From Malachius bipustulatus (Eukaryota > Arthropoda > Insecta > Coleoptera > Melyridae), in NCBI GenBank assembly GCA_910589415.1, contig OU342631.1, forward strand, positions 60,788,598-60,852,597: 64,000 bases of DNA. The letters are read 5' to 3'. The number at the start of each line of letters is the position of its first letter. Within the stretch, counting starts at the first letter, position 1. The translations under genes were made by a program, and so were the position numbers. This document shows, piece after piece, positions 11,339 to 21,970 of the stretch. The notes beneath the pieces were generated by a model, which saw nothing but the letters and a program-made list of their open reading frames with translations, was not told where the DNA came from and did not search any database.

Positions 11339-13405
11339 GTTTGAATTTAATTACACCTTTTGAGTTATTTACCATTTTAGAATTATTTACAATACATATT
11401 TTTATTTATTTCAAACTTTTATTTGATTTATTTAATTTAATTTTAGGGTGATATGGAATTACGTAACGCTTCTCAAATATTATGTTTATTGACATTTTAC
11501 TCCAGGCCAAGATATCCCTTTTGTTGGGCTGATTTATGGGCCCTATTCACTGGAGTGGAGAGTACCTGTTTTGCTTTCGCTTTCTAAACCATTCGACATT
11601 CTACTTTACAACTATTGTTGTTTATTGCAGCTGTCCCGACTAGATTCAGTTTTCACTTTCAGATGACAGGGGTGCCAAATGGGGTGTTGTCTGGAGTTCA
11701 GTGATTTTATTTTAATTACATAAATTAAGTTGCAACTTGATCGCGTGGGGCCAAGTGCACTGATCTTTAACCCTTGTAGATTTGATTTTGGTGGTGGAAA
11801 TCCTTAAGACAGGATTGGAAACACAGACTAACGGCGCTACTACTATATACTCTAATTTACTCTAATTACGATACCTACTCTAAATATGATACTTTCTAGC
11901 CGCTGTGTTTTAGGGTTGGTGGCTAGTCTTATGATTGCGGAATAACTCATTACAGAAGGAGAACCGCGAGCTCCCGAACTTATTTTGTACTGAAATAACA
12001 AAATGGCTCACAAGAAAATACACAGACCATTCTCTTCCCTGTCAATTAGTGCCATTCACATACATTCATTGTGCCACATTCCGACTTGCTTTGCTGGCCA
12101 CGGCAATCGATGGTCTCCAATGAGTCTTTTGCCCTATCAGATTGTGTGTGTTTAAGAGAATAGATGCACCCCCTTGTACTGAACTAATTTGTTATCAGGT
12201 ACAGAAGTATGTGTATCGATTGAATGTTCGTATGGATCTGATCATCTTTGACTCAGTCCTGTTCTCTCTTCCCTAACAATTTATTATACAATACATAAGA
12301 AAAATTCCCAATCAGATTACCTAATTTATGCAATTAAATTAAATTCTGAATTCTTTGATTTTGGTTTTGATTTTGGTCTGAAAAGTGATTAACTGTGATC
12401 TTTTTAACCCTGTGATTCTTTCTGATTTGATTTGAAAAAGTATTTCGAATTTTAATTTGAGAAACGTTGCAACCATACAGACAGGTCCTGGCAGATTCGT
12501 AGATCTGGTTCCTGTGACAAAAGAAAGAAATATCAACCAGAGCAGTAACTATAATAATGAGCTAAATTCAATATTTACAAATTTAAGTTTAACAATTTAT
12601 TTTCACCTGTAACATTAGGTTTCCTAGTGGAGGAAATGGAGGCTGGTCCTAGTGGAGGGACGGGGTTCCTCTCTCGCTCGGCCGGGTCGGTTAGACTGGA
12701 TACGGCAGCCGGAACTGACGACATGGCAACATGGTCCGCCTTCTGGAGAGTCCGTCTTCTCTTCTTGGGCAGAACAGGTGTTTCAGTGGCACTTTTACTT
12801 GTCTTGCATCTTTTCTTTACTACGGGCACGGGCATTGACGAAGCGATTACTTGGTTTCGCAACTGTCTCTTATTCATGATGAGATTCTCAATTATAAATT
12901 CCTATTTCCCGGCATTTTCTCTATCTAGGCGTATTATGACTGGAAATACTGATGACATATCTTAATTGGATGCTGACTGGTAACTTCCCGAGTTTTCTTA
13001 TGTTCTGAATAAGTTGATTTTGAAAATTTAAGGGGCTGTATTTCTGGTTGCCTACCGATGATGCTCATATTCGAATTTTACGGAGTTTTTGTCGAAAATT
13101 TGCCTGCCCCAGGGGCTATATGTTTCAAAACTAATGCATAAAATCCTTAAACCGACACGTCGGCGGCGTCAACCCAGCTCTTCTCGCTAATACTAACCCA
13201 CTTTGCATACACACGACGCCCCCGACGCTTCAAGACGTGCTCCAAGAGGTAGGTGTCAGGTACCGCTGTGCGCTGCAGCTCTTAGGCGTAAAAACAGCCT
13301 TGTATAGGCGAACCCTTTAAATCTTCTAGCATGTAGGTAACAGGCCTCGTTGTGTCTCTAACAACTCTGACCCGAAACAACTCTGTCGTCCATCGATGAG
13401 TATCC
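11339..13405. other. No gene recognised; one basic 100-codon frame of unknown meaning
   Basis: On the - strand 12575-12877 encodes a 100-residue Lys/Arg/Pro/Ser-rich sequence with KKRRR (nuclear-localisation-like). On the + strand 13132-13320 encodes a 60-residue open frame without a start codon. Neither matches a family I can name. No splice, promoter or repeat evidence supports either as a gene. Confidence 0.25.
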
Positions 13406-13597
13406 CCCAAGCAGCAATGAAAGACAAATTTTGGGCAATGTGTCGACACAGTTTCGACACATGATTTTGGACACGACACATTTTAAAGACACAAAGTTGA
13501 CTTTGAGACCACTTTGTGTGAAAAATGTGACCAAAGTGGTGATGGAAACGAGTACCAAAATGTGCCCATATTTTGCCCACTAAATGTGCCCTGATTG

Positions 13598-16170
13598 TTT
13601 TTTTTTTTTTTATTGAAAATGCACATGCACTGCAGGGAAATCCCTATGACGCTCTGGGAGCGGTGCATGAGCGGAGATGTCGATTCACGTTGGCCTTGAA
13701 TCGCTGTAGGTTGTATACTTCGGGAAACACGCCCTTTGGAATGCTATTCCAAAGTGATGCGGCTCTATACATAAAAGAAGTCTGAAATAGGGTGGTACGA
13801 GGTGTAACGAGCTGAACCTGATACGGATGAGCGTCTGCGGCTCGGCGTGTATTTCTGCCCGGTCTTGATCTTGGTGGGATCAAGCGGGCCACGTCCCTTG
13901 AACACTTTCCATAAAAATATCTGTAAAACAGACTCAGGTCAGCTACTCTTCTCCGATGTTCGAGAGTGTCTAAATTTTTTGTCAAATCTGGGTCCTCAAT
14001 CAAGTGTATGGCTCTTTTCTGGATAGAGTCGAGTAGTCTCAGCGTATGTTTAGGAGCTGAGCTCCAAACATGTGAGCAGTACTCCAAGGATGGTCGGATT
14101 TGAGCCTTGTATAAGAGGAGAAGCTGTTGTGGTGTATAAAATTTCTTCGTGCGGAAGAGTGTTCCAAGTTTTTGAGAAGCACTCTTTGCCAGACCTGCAA
14201 CATGATCATGCCAAGACATGTTCGCTCCGAGGCTCACTCCAAGTAAACGAAGAGATGACGCTGGAGTAAGAGAGTGTCCCGCCATCACCATATCTGGCCC
14301 CAAAACGTTGGCCTTTTTGGAGAAGATGACTGCTTGGGTTTTTCCAGCATTAAATTGAACTTGGTTTCTATCGCCCCAAGCTAGAATGTCCCGCAGGTCA
14401 TTGTTAAGTATGGCAACTTCTTGCTCCCTGCGAGACTGTGCGTCGATGGCAGATGTTCGCGCATCTAAGGTATAAGAAGATATGAGTGTACTGTCGTCGG
14501 CAAAACTTGTAACTTGCAAAAAAAAAATTGGTGGTCGCTGATTATATTAGCTCCTTCCAAGTACTTTAAAAGATGTTGGTTAATAGCTTTCTCCATAATC
14601 TTAGATATTACTTAAAGCAGTGCCACTGGTCGATAGTTGTTTGGTATAGTTTTTTTGCCTTTCTTGGGAATAGGTTGGATTCGTGCACATTTCCAGCATG
14701 CAGGAAATATTCCCTTTTTATACGACAGATTGAAAAGTCGACAGAAAACAGATGACAGCTCAGTGGCGCATTTTTTAAGTACGATAACAGGTACGTCATC
14801 GGGCCCAGAAGCTTTGTTTGGGTCTAAGGCTAACATAATGCTCTTTATGACACGCTGTCGGAAAACAATGTCTGACATTTTGGACTCCACGGAAGGGATC
14901 CTTGGCGGAGTTCTTCCCCGAAAGTCGACGGAAGGTATGAAGAAAAGATTCCCGCCAACAAGTTCGCCTTCTCAGAAGCCGTAGATGTGATAGACCCGTC
15001 TATCCGTGTAAGTGGTGGAATCGTGGATCTGGTGAAGTTCTGGCTGACTGCCTTAGTTACAGACCAAAAAGATTTCGAACCGTTAGGGCAGGAGAGAAGT
15101 TTGTTCCTAATTCTTTGGTTGTGAGTTTCCTTGGTTTGATCTATTATTTCTTTACATCTGTTTCGAGCAAGGATGAAATTGTGGTGGTTTATGCCGTCGG
15201 GGCTCTCTCGCCATCGGCGAAAAGCCAGTTGTTTGGAGGCGACAGCTTCCTTGCATCTTTTGTTGAACCAAGGTTTGCTGTTTGAGGGCTGTTTTTTTGA
15301 AAAGGGAATGTAGGCTTCCATGCCCGTCAGGATGACTTGATCAACTTCCCCAGCACAAACAGATGGATCATCAGAGCCGAAATAAACACTCCTCCATGGA
15401 AAATCTCGATAATATTCCCTGAGTTCTTCCCATTTAGCAGATCTATAGTGCCAGACTACACGCGGTTTACTTGCTTCTTTACTTCTAGCAATTGGTAGGA
15501 CTGGTAGGTTGAGACGAGTTTGTGGTCTGAAGAACCCAGTGGGGCTTTCACCGTGATAGTATATAATTGAGGGTTCATGGTCAAGAACAGATCCAACAGG
15601 CTAGCGAATTCTCCCTCGCGATCGGGAATGCGGGTTGGTTCATCAACGAGCTGGGTAAAACCACAGCTGATCGCAAACGATTCCGCTTCACGGCCTTCTT
15701 CATCAGTGAAATTTGAGTATTTAAGCCAGTTGAAGTTATGTACAATTAAATCACCCAAGATGGATATCTCGGCTTTGGGGTAGTTTATCTGTATGACGAC
15801 AACAGTCTTTGTCAGGGACAAAAAAAGTGTCCTATACTGTGTATCGCTGGGTGGTCGGTACAAACAGCAGATAAATCTCGTCGTTTGTCGGTCTGTTATC
15901 CTAAGCCACATGACGTCGAAGTCATGGGGCTCAAAGGCTTCCTCACGCTGGCAGGAGAGGTCACTTCTGACAAAAATGCCAATTCCGAAGTTACGTCTAA
16001 ATCGGGAATGAAAGTCATATCCTGGATAAAGATAATTAACTGTGCTTGACGTCTCTTGGACTTTTGTTTCGCACAGTGCTAGAATGTGAGGTTTATTTGC
16101 CTGAAGATATTGGTGTACTGAATTGATATTCGTGTTTAAACCTCTAATGTTACAAAAGTCGACATGTCGA
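13598..16170 (-). mobile_element. Decayed APE-type non-LTR retrotransposon
   Basis: On the - strand the element runs from the endonuclease start near 16170 to a poly(A) tail, seen as T14 at 13598-13611 and preceded on the - strand by AATAAA. Order is endonuclease, linker, reverse transcriptase, thumb, tail. It lies inside the older inverted-repeat element 13406-17004. I did not find a convincing target-site duplication. Confidence 0.8.
13644..16167 (-). pseudogene. LINE ORF2: AP endonuclease plus reverse transcriptase, disrupted
   Basis: Frames read in order on the - strand. The endonuclease block (about 16167-15456) begins NIRGLNTN and has ALCETKV, FICCLYRPP, ILGDLIVHNFNW and SSDHKLV. The linker is at 15321-14845. 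RT fingers at 14890-14612 contain KASGPDDVP and PIPKKGK...NNYRPVALL. The palm and thumb at 14519-13644 contain FADDSTLISS and the LLYKAQIRPSLEYCSHVWS block. An in-frame TAA follows the RPVALL block. Between about 14520 and 14540 a run of T on the + strand replaces the part that should hold the first catalytic Asp and the following motifs, a deletion of several hundred bases. The family needs these residues, so the copy is inactive. Confidence 0.85.
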
Positions 16171-17034
16171 TGTTGCTAAAATGCGCCCATAATATAACGT
16201 ATATGTTCCCAGAATGTGCCCACAATGAGCCCGGTAATGCGACCGAAATGTGCCCGAAATGTGCCCGGTAATGCGACCGAAATGTGACCGATTTAAGTCC
16301 AAAAGTATTTATAATATTTGGTTACCAAATGGTCGCCGTTTGTTCCAAATTGTTGCTAAGGTGCTGTTTTGAGTCACAAAATGAAACCAAATGGACTCAC
16401 ACTGTTTCTGATTAGAAACAAATTGGATACAAACTATATACAAGAAACAAGTAGTAAGATGGTACTTTGTAAAGGATTAAGCGCATAAAATGGTTTTGAA
16501 TACCTACATAATATATTGTTATGAAATACTTCCACTTTAATCGATCATTTCGTGTATGTATTGCCTCAATTTTCATTGCGAACGAAATTTAATTGATGAT
16601 TATAATCAAGATACTTTCAAAAATTGAAAGGGACTCAAAAATAATGAATTATTTCAAATATTTACAAAAAAATAAATAAAAAGACGCTACATTTTTTCTT
16701 AAAATTAAACTTATATTCTTATGTATTCTATGTAACTTATAACATTGTGGTTTTTAAATTTTAAGTTTAAGTTTCGCCAGAAAGTGAAATTATGTTGAAA
16801 AAATCCGGATCGGCCATTTTTTCTTAAAGCGCCGGTTCTGTTTCAACAAAAGAATATGGCGAATTTATGCAATGTGTCCAATTAGAAACTAGTTTATATG
16901 TGTTTCCATTATGTAACCGTTTTTGGACCAAATTTGACCAAATTCCAAACAATTTGGAAACAAAATGTGTCGTGTCCAAGTTCGGGCACAAATTGCTGAC
17001 TGGGAACTTCAATGTGTTATGAGCAAGTAATTAA

Positions 17035-17372
17035 ACTATAGCTCGTTTGTGTGGAAGTGGGGGTGCATGAGGTGGAATGGTGTTTAACGGTGGAGTGGTG
17101 TGGTCAAAGAGAGTTACTCAATGACCATGGTGTTAATTAGTGCGCTCTCAAGGAGCGGAGCCCTCTCTTTGAAGGTGTCTGTGATGTCTTTTATGTATTT
17201 GTCTAGTGGAGGGATGTTTAGTTCTGTTTGAATGTTTTTGTTAGACATGTTCAAGAACTTGTTCTGAATAATGCAAAGTTTGTGTAACCCTGGAGATGAA
17301 ATTGTGTGCCAAGCGGGGGCGGCGTATGTGAGTGATGGTCTTACGATTTGTGTGTAGATGTGTAACTTGTTT
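17035..17372 (-). pseudogene. Jockey-like LINE reverse transcriptase, C-terminal fragment
   Basis: Reading the - strand from 17372 gives KLHIYTQIVRPSLTYAAPAW, then HKLCIIQNKFLNM and a C-terminal tail ending near 17110. This is the usual end of Jockey-type RT (IRPilTYaapaW ... lqiiQNk.L). It stops abruptly at the TA next to the left MITE arm at 17375, and I do not see its continuation to the right of the array. Either it was already 5'-truncated there or the two flanks do not come from one insertion site. Confidence 0.7.
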
Positions 17373-17374
17373 TA

Positions 17375-17531
17375 GTGTATTTTTTAACAAAAAAATACAC
17401 TATTGAGGACGACATCACTTTTCGAAAATCACCCAAACTCATCAAATGTCCACCGATCATGATCCCCAGATCACGAAAAAGTGGTTTTCCAAAATTCACC
17501 TGCCCACGATATATATAAATATATATAAATT
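17375..17531. repeat. Left arm of a palindromic TA-flanked MITE
   Basis: From 17375 the sequence GTGTATTTTTT...AAAAAATACAC forms its own small hairpin, then continues with about 115 bp that are the reverse complement of 41940-42050, with two substitutions by eye. It ends in (TA)n directly at the gap. The TA at 17373-17374 outside it mirrors the TA at 42080-42081. The two arms would form a palindromic MITE around a (TA)n centre. Confidence 0.8.
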
Positions 17532-18031
17532 NNNNNNNNNNNNNNNNNNNNNNNNNNNNNNNNNNNNNNNNNNNNNNNNNNNNNNNNNNNNNNNNNNNNN
17601 NNNNNNNNNNNNNNNNNNNNNNNNNNNNNNNNNNNNNNNNNNNNNNNNNNNNNNNNNNNNNNNNNNNNNNNNNNNNNNNNNNNNNNNNNNNNNNNNNNNN
17701 NNNNNNNNNNNNNNNNNNNNNNNNNNNNNNNNNNNNNNNNNNNNNNNNNNNNNNNNNNNNNNNNNNNNNNNNNNNNNNNNNNNNNNNNNNNNNNNNNNNN
17801 NNNNNNNNNNNNNNNNNNNNNNNNNNNNNNNNNNNNNNNNNNNNNNNNNNNNNNNNNNNNNNNNNNNNNNNNNNNNNNNNNNNNNNNNNNNNNNNNNNNN
17901 NNNNNNNNNNNNNNNNNNNNNNNNNNNNNNNNNNNNNNNNNNNNNNNNNNNNNNNNNNNNNNNNNNNNNNNNNNNNNNNNNNNNNNNNNNNNNNNNNNNN
18001 NNNNNNNNNNNNNNNNNNNNNNNNNNNNNNN
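17532..18031. other. Assembly gap, 500 N
   Basis: Exactly 500 undetermined bases, the usual placeholder for a gap of unknown length. It sits at the left edge of the Penelope array, so the true number of units is not known. Open frames running through the N are meaningless. Confidence 0.99.
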
Positions 18032-18644
18032 ACTTGAAGTAACATCTGTCAGTTCTCTCTCTTCTTTTCACATGTCAATTATGTCAACCGTCATCTTGTC
18101 TCAACAAATCAGTTAAAAATTTTTTAAAAATTTTTCGCAGTTATCAATCACCTCGCTGCAATAGTGACAAGATGGTCGTGAAGACATGAATAATTCGTCA
18201 TCCACCATCCAAATATTTTAATTTTAAATTTTAAATGTGTTTTAAATATGTAAAAGTGATTTAAAACCTACAGGAGTTGTCCTATTTAACATGTTCTTGA
18301 TAGTTCTGCTCCAATTTTGTTTTTAAAATCTCTGAAGTAATGATCCCCTAAGAATGTTAGCCATGTGCTTTGAATTAACCTCAACATTTGTAAGTACCTA
18401 CTTAGTTAAATTAATTGTTCGAATATAAGATAGATCCAACAACTTACCTTTACATTGTCTTGTTGTAGTACCCTGATGAAGGAGCCAAACCAAGCTCCGA
18501 AACGTTGGAAAAAAAATAAAGAGTGTACTAAGAAAGAAGTTTCATTTTTCTCGCCACACAGTGCCGTAACCAGCCCACTAGATTAATTTATCTGTTGTTT
18601 CAACGAGTACGGCCGTTACCTTCCGTTTCAAATATTATTACAGG
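18032..18644 (+). repeat. PLE pseudo-LTR before unit 1, left part lost in the gap
   Basis: It starts at the phrase ACTTGAAGTAACATC, which in complete repeats lies about 250 bp after the stop codon, so the first quarter is missing or hidden in the gap. It contains the ribozyme-like motif at 18473 and leads into the start codon at 18645. Confidence 0.9.
18473..18508 (+). ncRNA. Hammerhead-ribozyme-like motif, unit 1
   Basis: CTGATGA, a stem II of GGAGC/GCTCC, then GAAACGTTGG. One extra A in the stem II loop compared with the other units. See the motif at 25145 for the full description. Confidence 0.7.
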
Positions 18645-21112
18645 ATGGGTTTTTTCCAAGACATCACACGACAACACGGACAAGTGACTTGCACGATGTT
18701 GAAATCCTGGGCGAACAATAACACCAAGCTAGCGGCTCTCAGGAATAGGAGGATTTTTTTGCTTCAATGTAAGGCGGCAGGCGTCATCCCCAACCACATC
18801 GGCCAGAACATCAACAGCCTCTACAACTGCTGGGACAACCGAGTGAGGATGGAGAGAGAGATAGTCAACTTAAACTGCAGGTTGAAACACAGAATACTAT
18901 CTATTGAGGTAACATTTACAGTAAAATCAGTTGTCCTCTTGGAAAAAGAAAACAACAATCTTTTAAATAAATTATATGAAAGATTACCTAGAGCAGTAAT
19001 CAATGAATTCATTGCAAGACAACAAATTTCTTACAATCGTAAATTTCACTCGATTAAAAACACTAACATCACTAAATTAAATAAGTTAAAAAAAAGGGAA
19101 ATCCAACTTGTAAAAACAGAGGACAGCTGGTTTAAAAACTTGGGTGATTTTTCAATTTCCCTCCAGACATTCGTGCACTGCTGTCACTCGGACCTAAATT
19201 TAGCATAACCATGCCAAGGGAACTAATTAACATTCCAAAGTTACTAGCTGAGGTAGAAGATTTAATCACTTTGGCATGAAATACAAAACCGAGACAGTTT
19301 GAGGGCTAGGGTAACATATATGATAACAGACGCACTAACAATTCAAATAAGGAAAAGACGTACTTACAATCACTTTTTACAAGACAAAAAAATTCCTCAA
19401 AGATCACCCTGAGTGCATTATAACTAAAGCAGATAAAGGTAATGTCACAGTAGCAATGTCCAAAGACCAGTACAGAGAGAGGGCTGAAACAATCTTAAAT
19501 GACAATAAATATTACTCGAGATTAACCAGAGACCCCACTCTAACATTTCAAAAAAGAACCAACGATTTCATAAAAAATCTTGTCGATAAGGGATACATAG
19601 ACCAACGAAAAGGCAAACAAATGTATTCTTACAACACTGTCCCAGGTTTTTTCTATGGCTTACCCAAGATCCACAAAGCCAACACACCACTCCGACCTAT
19701 CGTTGCGTCTATCAATACCCCCACTTCATCTCTTTCCCAATTAGCAGCAGACATAATTACATCTTCATTCGACAATGAAAACGACCCATATTTTGTTAAG
19801 GATTCTTTCGAATTTTCACAATTCGCTAACAACATGACGCTGCCTGAAAATTATGTACTGGTGAGTCTTGATGTAGTTTTCTCTATATAGCAACATCCCC
19901 CTAGACCTAGCTCTGTTCAGCATCAGAAACAAATGGCATTCCATCAGCCAATTCACTAACATTCCATGTGACCTATTCATTGAACTGATCAAGCTGACTT
20001 TCGACTGTAGCTACTTTTCGTTCGAAGGGAACATATACAAACAAATTTTTGGTTGCCCCATGGGGTCGATACTCAGCCCGTCCTTGGCGAGGTTAGTCAT
20101 GGACCTCGTCCTTGACCAGGTTATACCCCGTTTATCTTTCCTCTTCCATTCATTAAAAAATATGTGGATGACATTCTAACAGCCATCCCAAAGGACAAGG
20201 TTGATGAAACGTTGACAGTGTTCAACGGTTTCAATCAACACATCCAATTTACAATGGAAAGAGAAACAAACAACAGTGTTCCTTTCCTGGATACCAAACC
20301 TATAAGACAAGAAAACGGCACAATTATGGTTGATTGGTACAGAAAACCTACTAATTCAGATAGATACATACATTATAAATCTAACCATCCGATTAAACAA
20401 AAAATCAACCTAATCATAGGCCTAAAAAATAGAATAATAAAAATATGTCATCCATCACTAAGACGGGAGAATCTGGTCAAGCTCAGGTCCATCCTACTAA
20501 AAAACGGTTATCCTAACAGTATAATAACAAACATCTCTTTAGCACCTCTCTTCCAACCAACACCCCCCAACCAAATCAAAGAACACCAATAGAAAATAGA
20601 GAGACCTCCAACTCCCCCCGAGAGAGTCCATTGACGAGATATGTGGCTCTACCACTAATTAACAACCTTACCGACAGACTCATCTCTGTGCTGAAAATGG
20701 ACAACCTGAAATTTGCTAAAAGTAACAAATTCAAAATCAACAACCTTTTCTCTAGACTAAAAGACCCAATAGAAAAGGAAAAAAAAATGGGGTGTAGTAT
20801 ACAGCATTCCCTGCTCCAACTGTGACCTAACATACATAGGGCAGACATCCCAACAACTCAAACAAAGAATAACTCAACACAAAAGTGACACCAAAAAAAC
20901 AAACAAAAAATGTGCTCTGGCCACACACTGTAGAACCACCGGTCATGTAATGAACTATGCCGAGTCTAGAATTTTGGAAACTGAGGGACAGAACATCAAA
21001 AAGGTCCTTTTTAGAAATGGTTTACATCCAAAAAAATAAAAATTCAATGAATTCTAATACAGACACAAAAAATCTGAGTAACATCTATTCATATCTCATA
21101 TCACTAGCATAA
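18645..21112 (+). pseudogene. PLE unit 1 reverse transcriptase/GIY-YIG ORF, multiply frameshifted
   Basis: This is the same protein as the intact unit 3 (25312-27777), but single-base indels break the frame at about 19149, 19275, 19330, 19374, 19878, 20140, 20525, 20780 and 20983. Open pieces run from 18645-19208 (N-terminal region), 19456-19890 (RT fingers) and 20164-20592 (from YVDD onward). Almost all changes are plus or minus one base, mostly in short homopolymers, with hardly any substitutions. That pattern is typical of long-read consensus error next to a gap rather than of natural decay, where substitutions dominate. The unit may therefore really be intact. Unit 1 shares a 9-A run near 20780 with unit 4. 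Confidence 0.85.
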
Positions 21113-21802
21113 TTAAATAAATAAAGTGACGGCAGTCTCATTGTCTTGTAGTGGATAAAAACATCAATTATGTAATGTATTGTTATATGGGGCTATATAA
21201 ATCAAATTATTTATATCAGTGCTATATAATAAAATTAAAATCTAATGTAACATCTCCCAAGTGGTTTTCACCTCAATTCAATAGTGGGTGTAGTAGTGAG
21301 CTGGTTAGCCCAAAAAATAATTTATTCACATCAATCAGTCAACAAGACAGAAGACAATCCACCAACTTGAAGTAACATCTGTCAGTTCTCTCTCTTCTTT
21401 TCACATGTCAATTATGTCAACCGTCATCTTGTCTCAACAAATCAGTTAAAAATTTTTTAAAAATTTTTCGCAGTTATCAATCACCTCGCTGCAATAGTGA
21501 CAAGATGGTCGTGAAGACATGAATAATTCGTCATCCACCATCCAAATATTTTAATTTTAAATTTTAAATGTGTTTTAAATATGTAAAAGGGAATTAAACC
21601 TACAGGAGTTGTCCTATTTAACATGTTCTTGATAGTTCTGCCAATTTTGTTTTTAAAATCTCTGAAGTAATGATCCCCTAAGAATGTTAGCCATGTGCTT
21701 TGAATTAACCTCAACATTTTGTAAGTACCTACTTAGTTAAATTAATTGTTCGAATATAAGATAGATCCACAACTTACCTTTACATTGTCTTGTTGTAGTA
21801 CC

Positions 21803-21838
21803 CTGATGAAGGGAGCCAAACCAGCTCCGAAACGTTGG
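21803..21838 (+). ncRNA. Hammerhead-ribozyme-like motif, between units 1 and 2
   Basis: Same motif as at 25145 with one extra G in the 5' strand of stem II. Confidence 0.7.
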
Positions 21839-21970
21839 AAAAAAATAAAGAGTGTACTAAGAAAGAAGTTTCATTTTTCTCGCCACACAGTGCCGTAACC
21901 AGCCCACTAGATTAATTTATCTGTTGTTTCAACGAGTACGGGCGTTACTCCGTTTCAAATATATTACAGG

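Larger units (their letters stand above)
13406..17004. mobile_element. Old inverted-repeat DNA element split by a LINE
   Basis: The left end CCCAAGCAGCAATGAAAGAC (from 13406) matches in reverse complement the right end ...ATTGCTGACTGGG (to 17004), with divergence. Both interior flanks (13450-13597 and 16170-16300) carry the same unusual AATGTGCCC / ATGTGACC phrases. This shows one element interrupted by the LINE at 13598-16170. The terminus resembles that of the element at 6263 (CCCAGGTAGCAATACGTGAC), so the two may belong to one superfamily. No transposase is visible. Confidence 0.5.

Noticed and set aside
13132..13320. A 60-codon + strand frame that looks compositionally protein-like
   Set aside because: No start codon, no recognisable family, flanked by stops; may be a decayed element but I cannot support it.
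17341..18071. Three long open frames across the N gap
   Set aside because: They consist almost wholly of undetermined bases.
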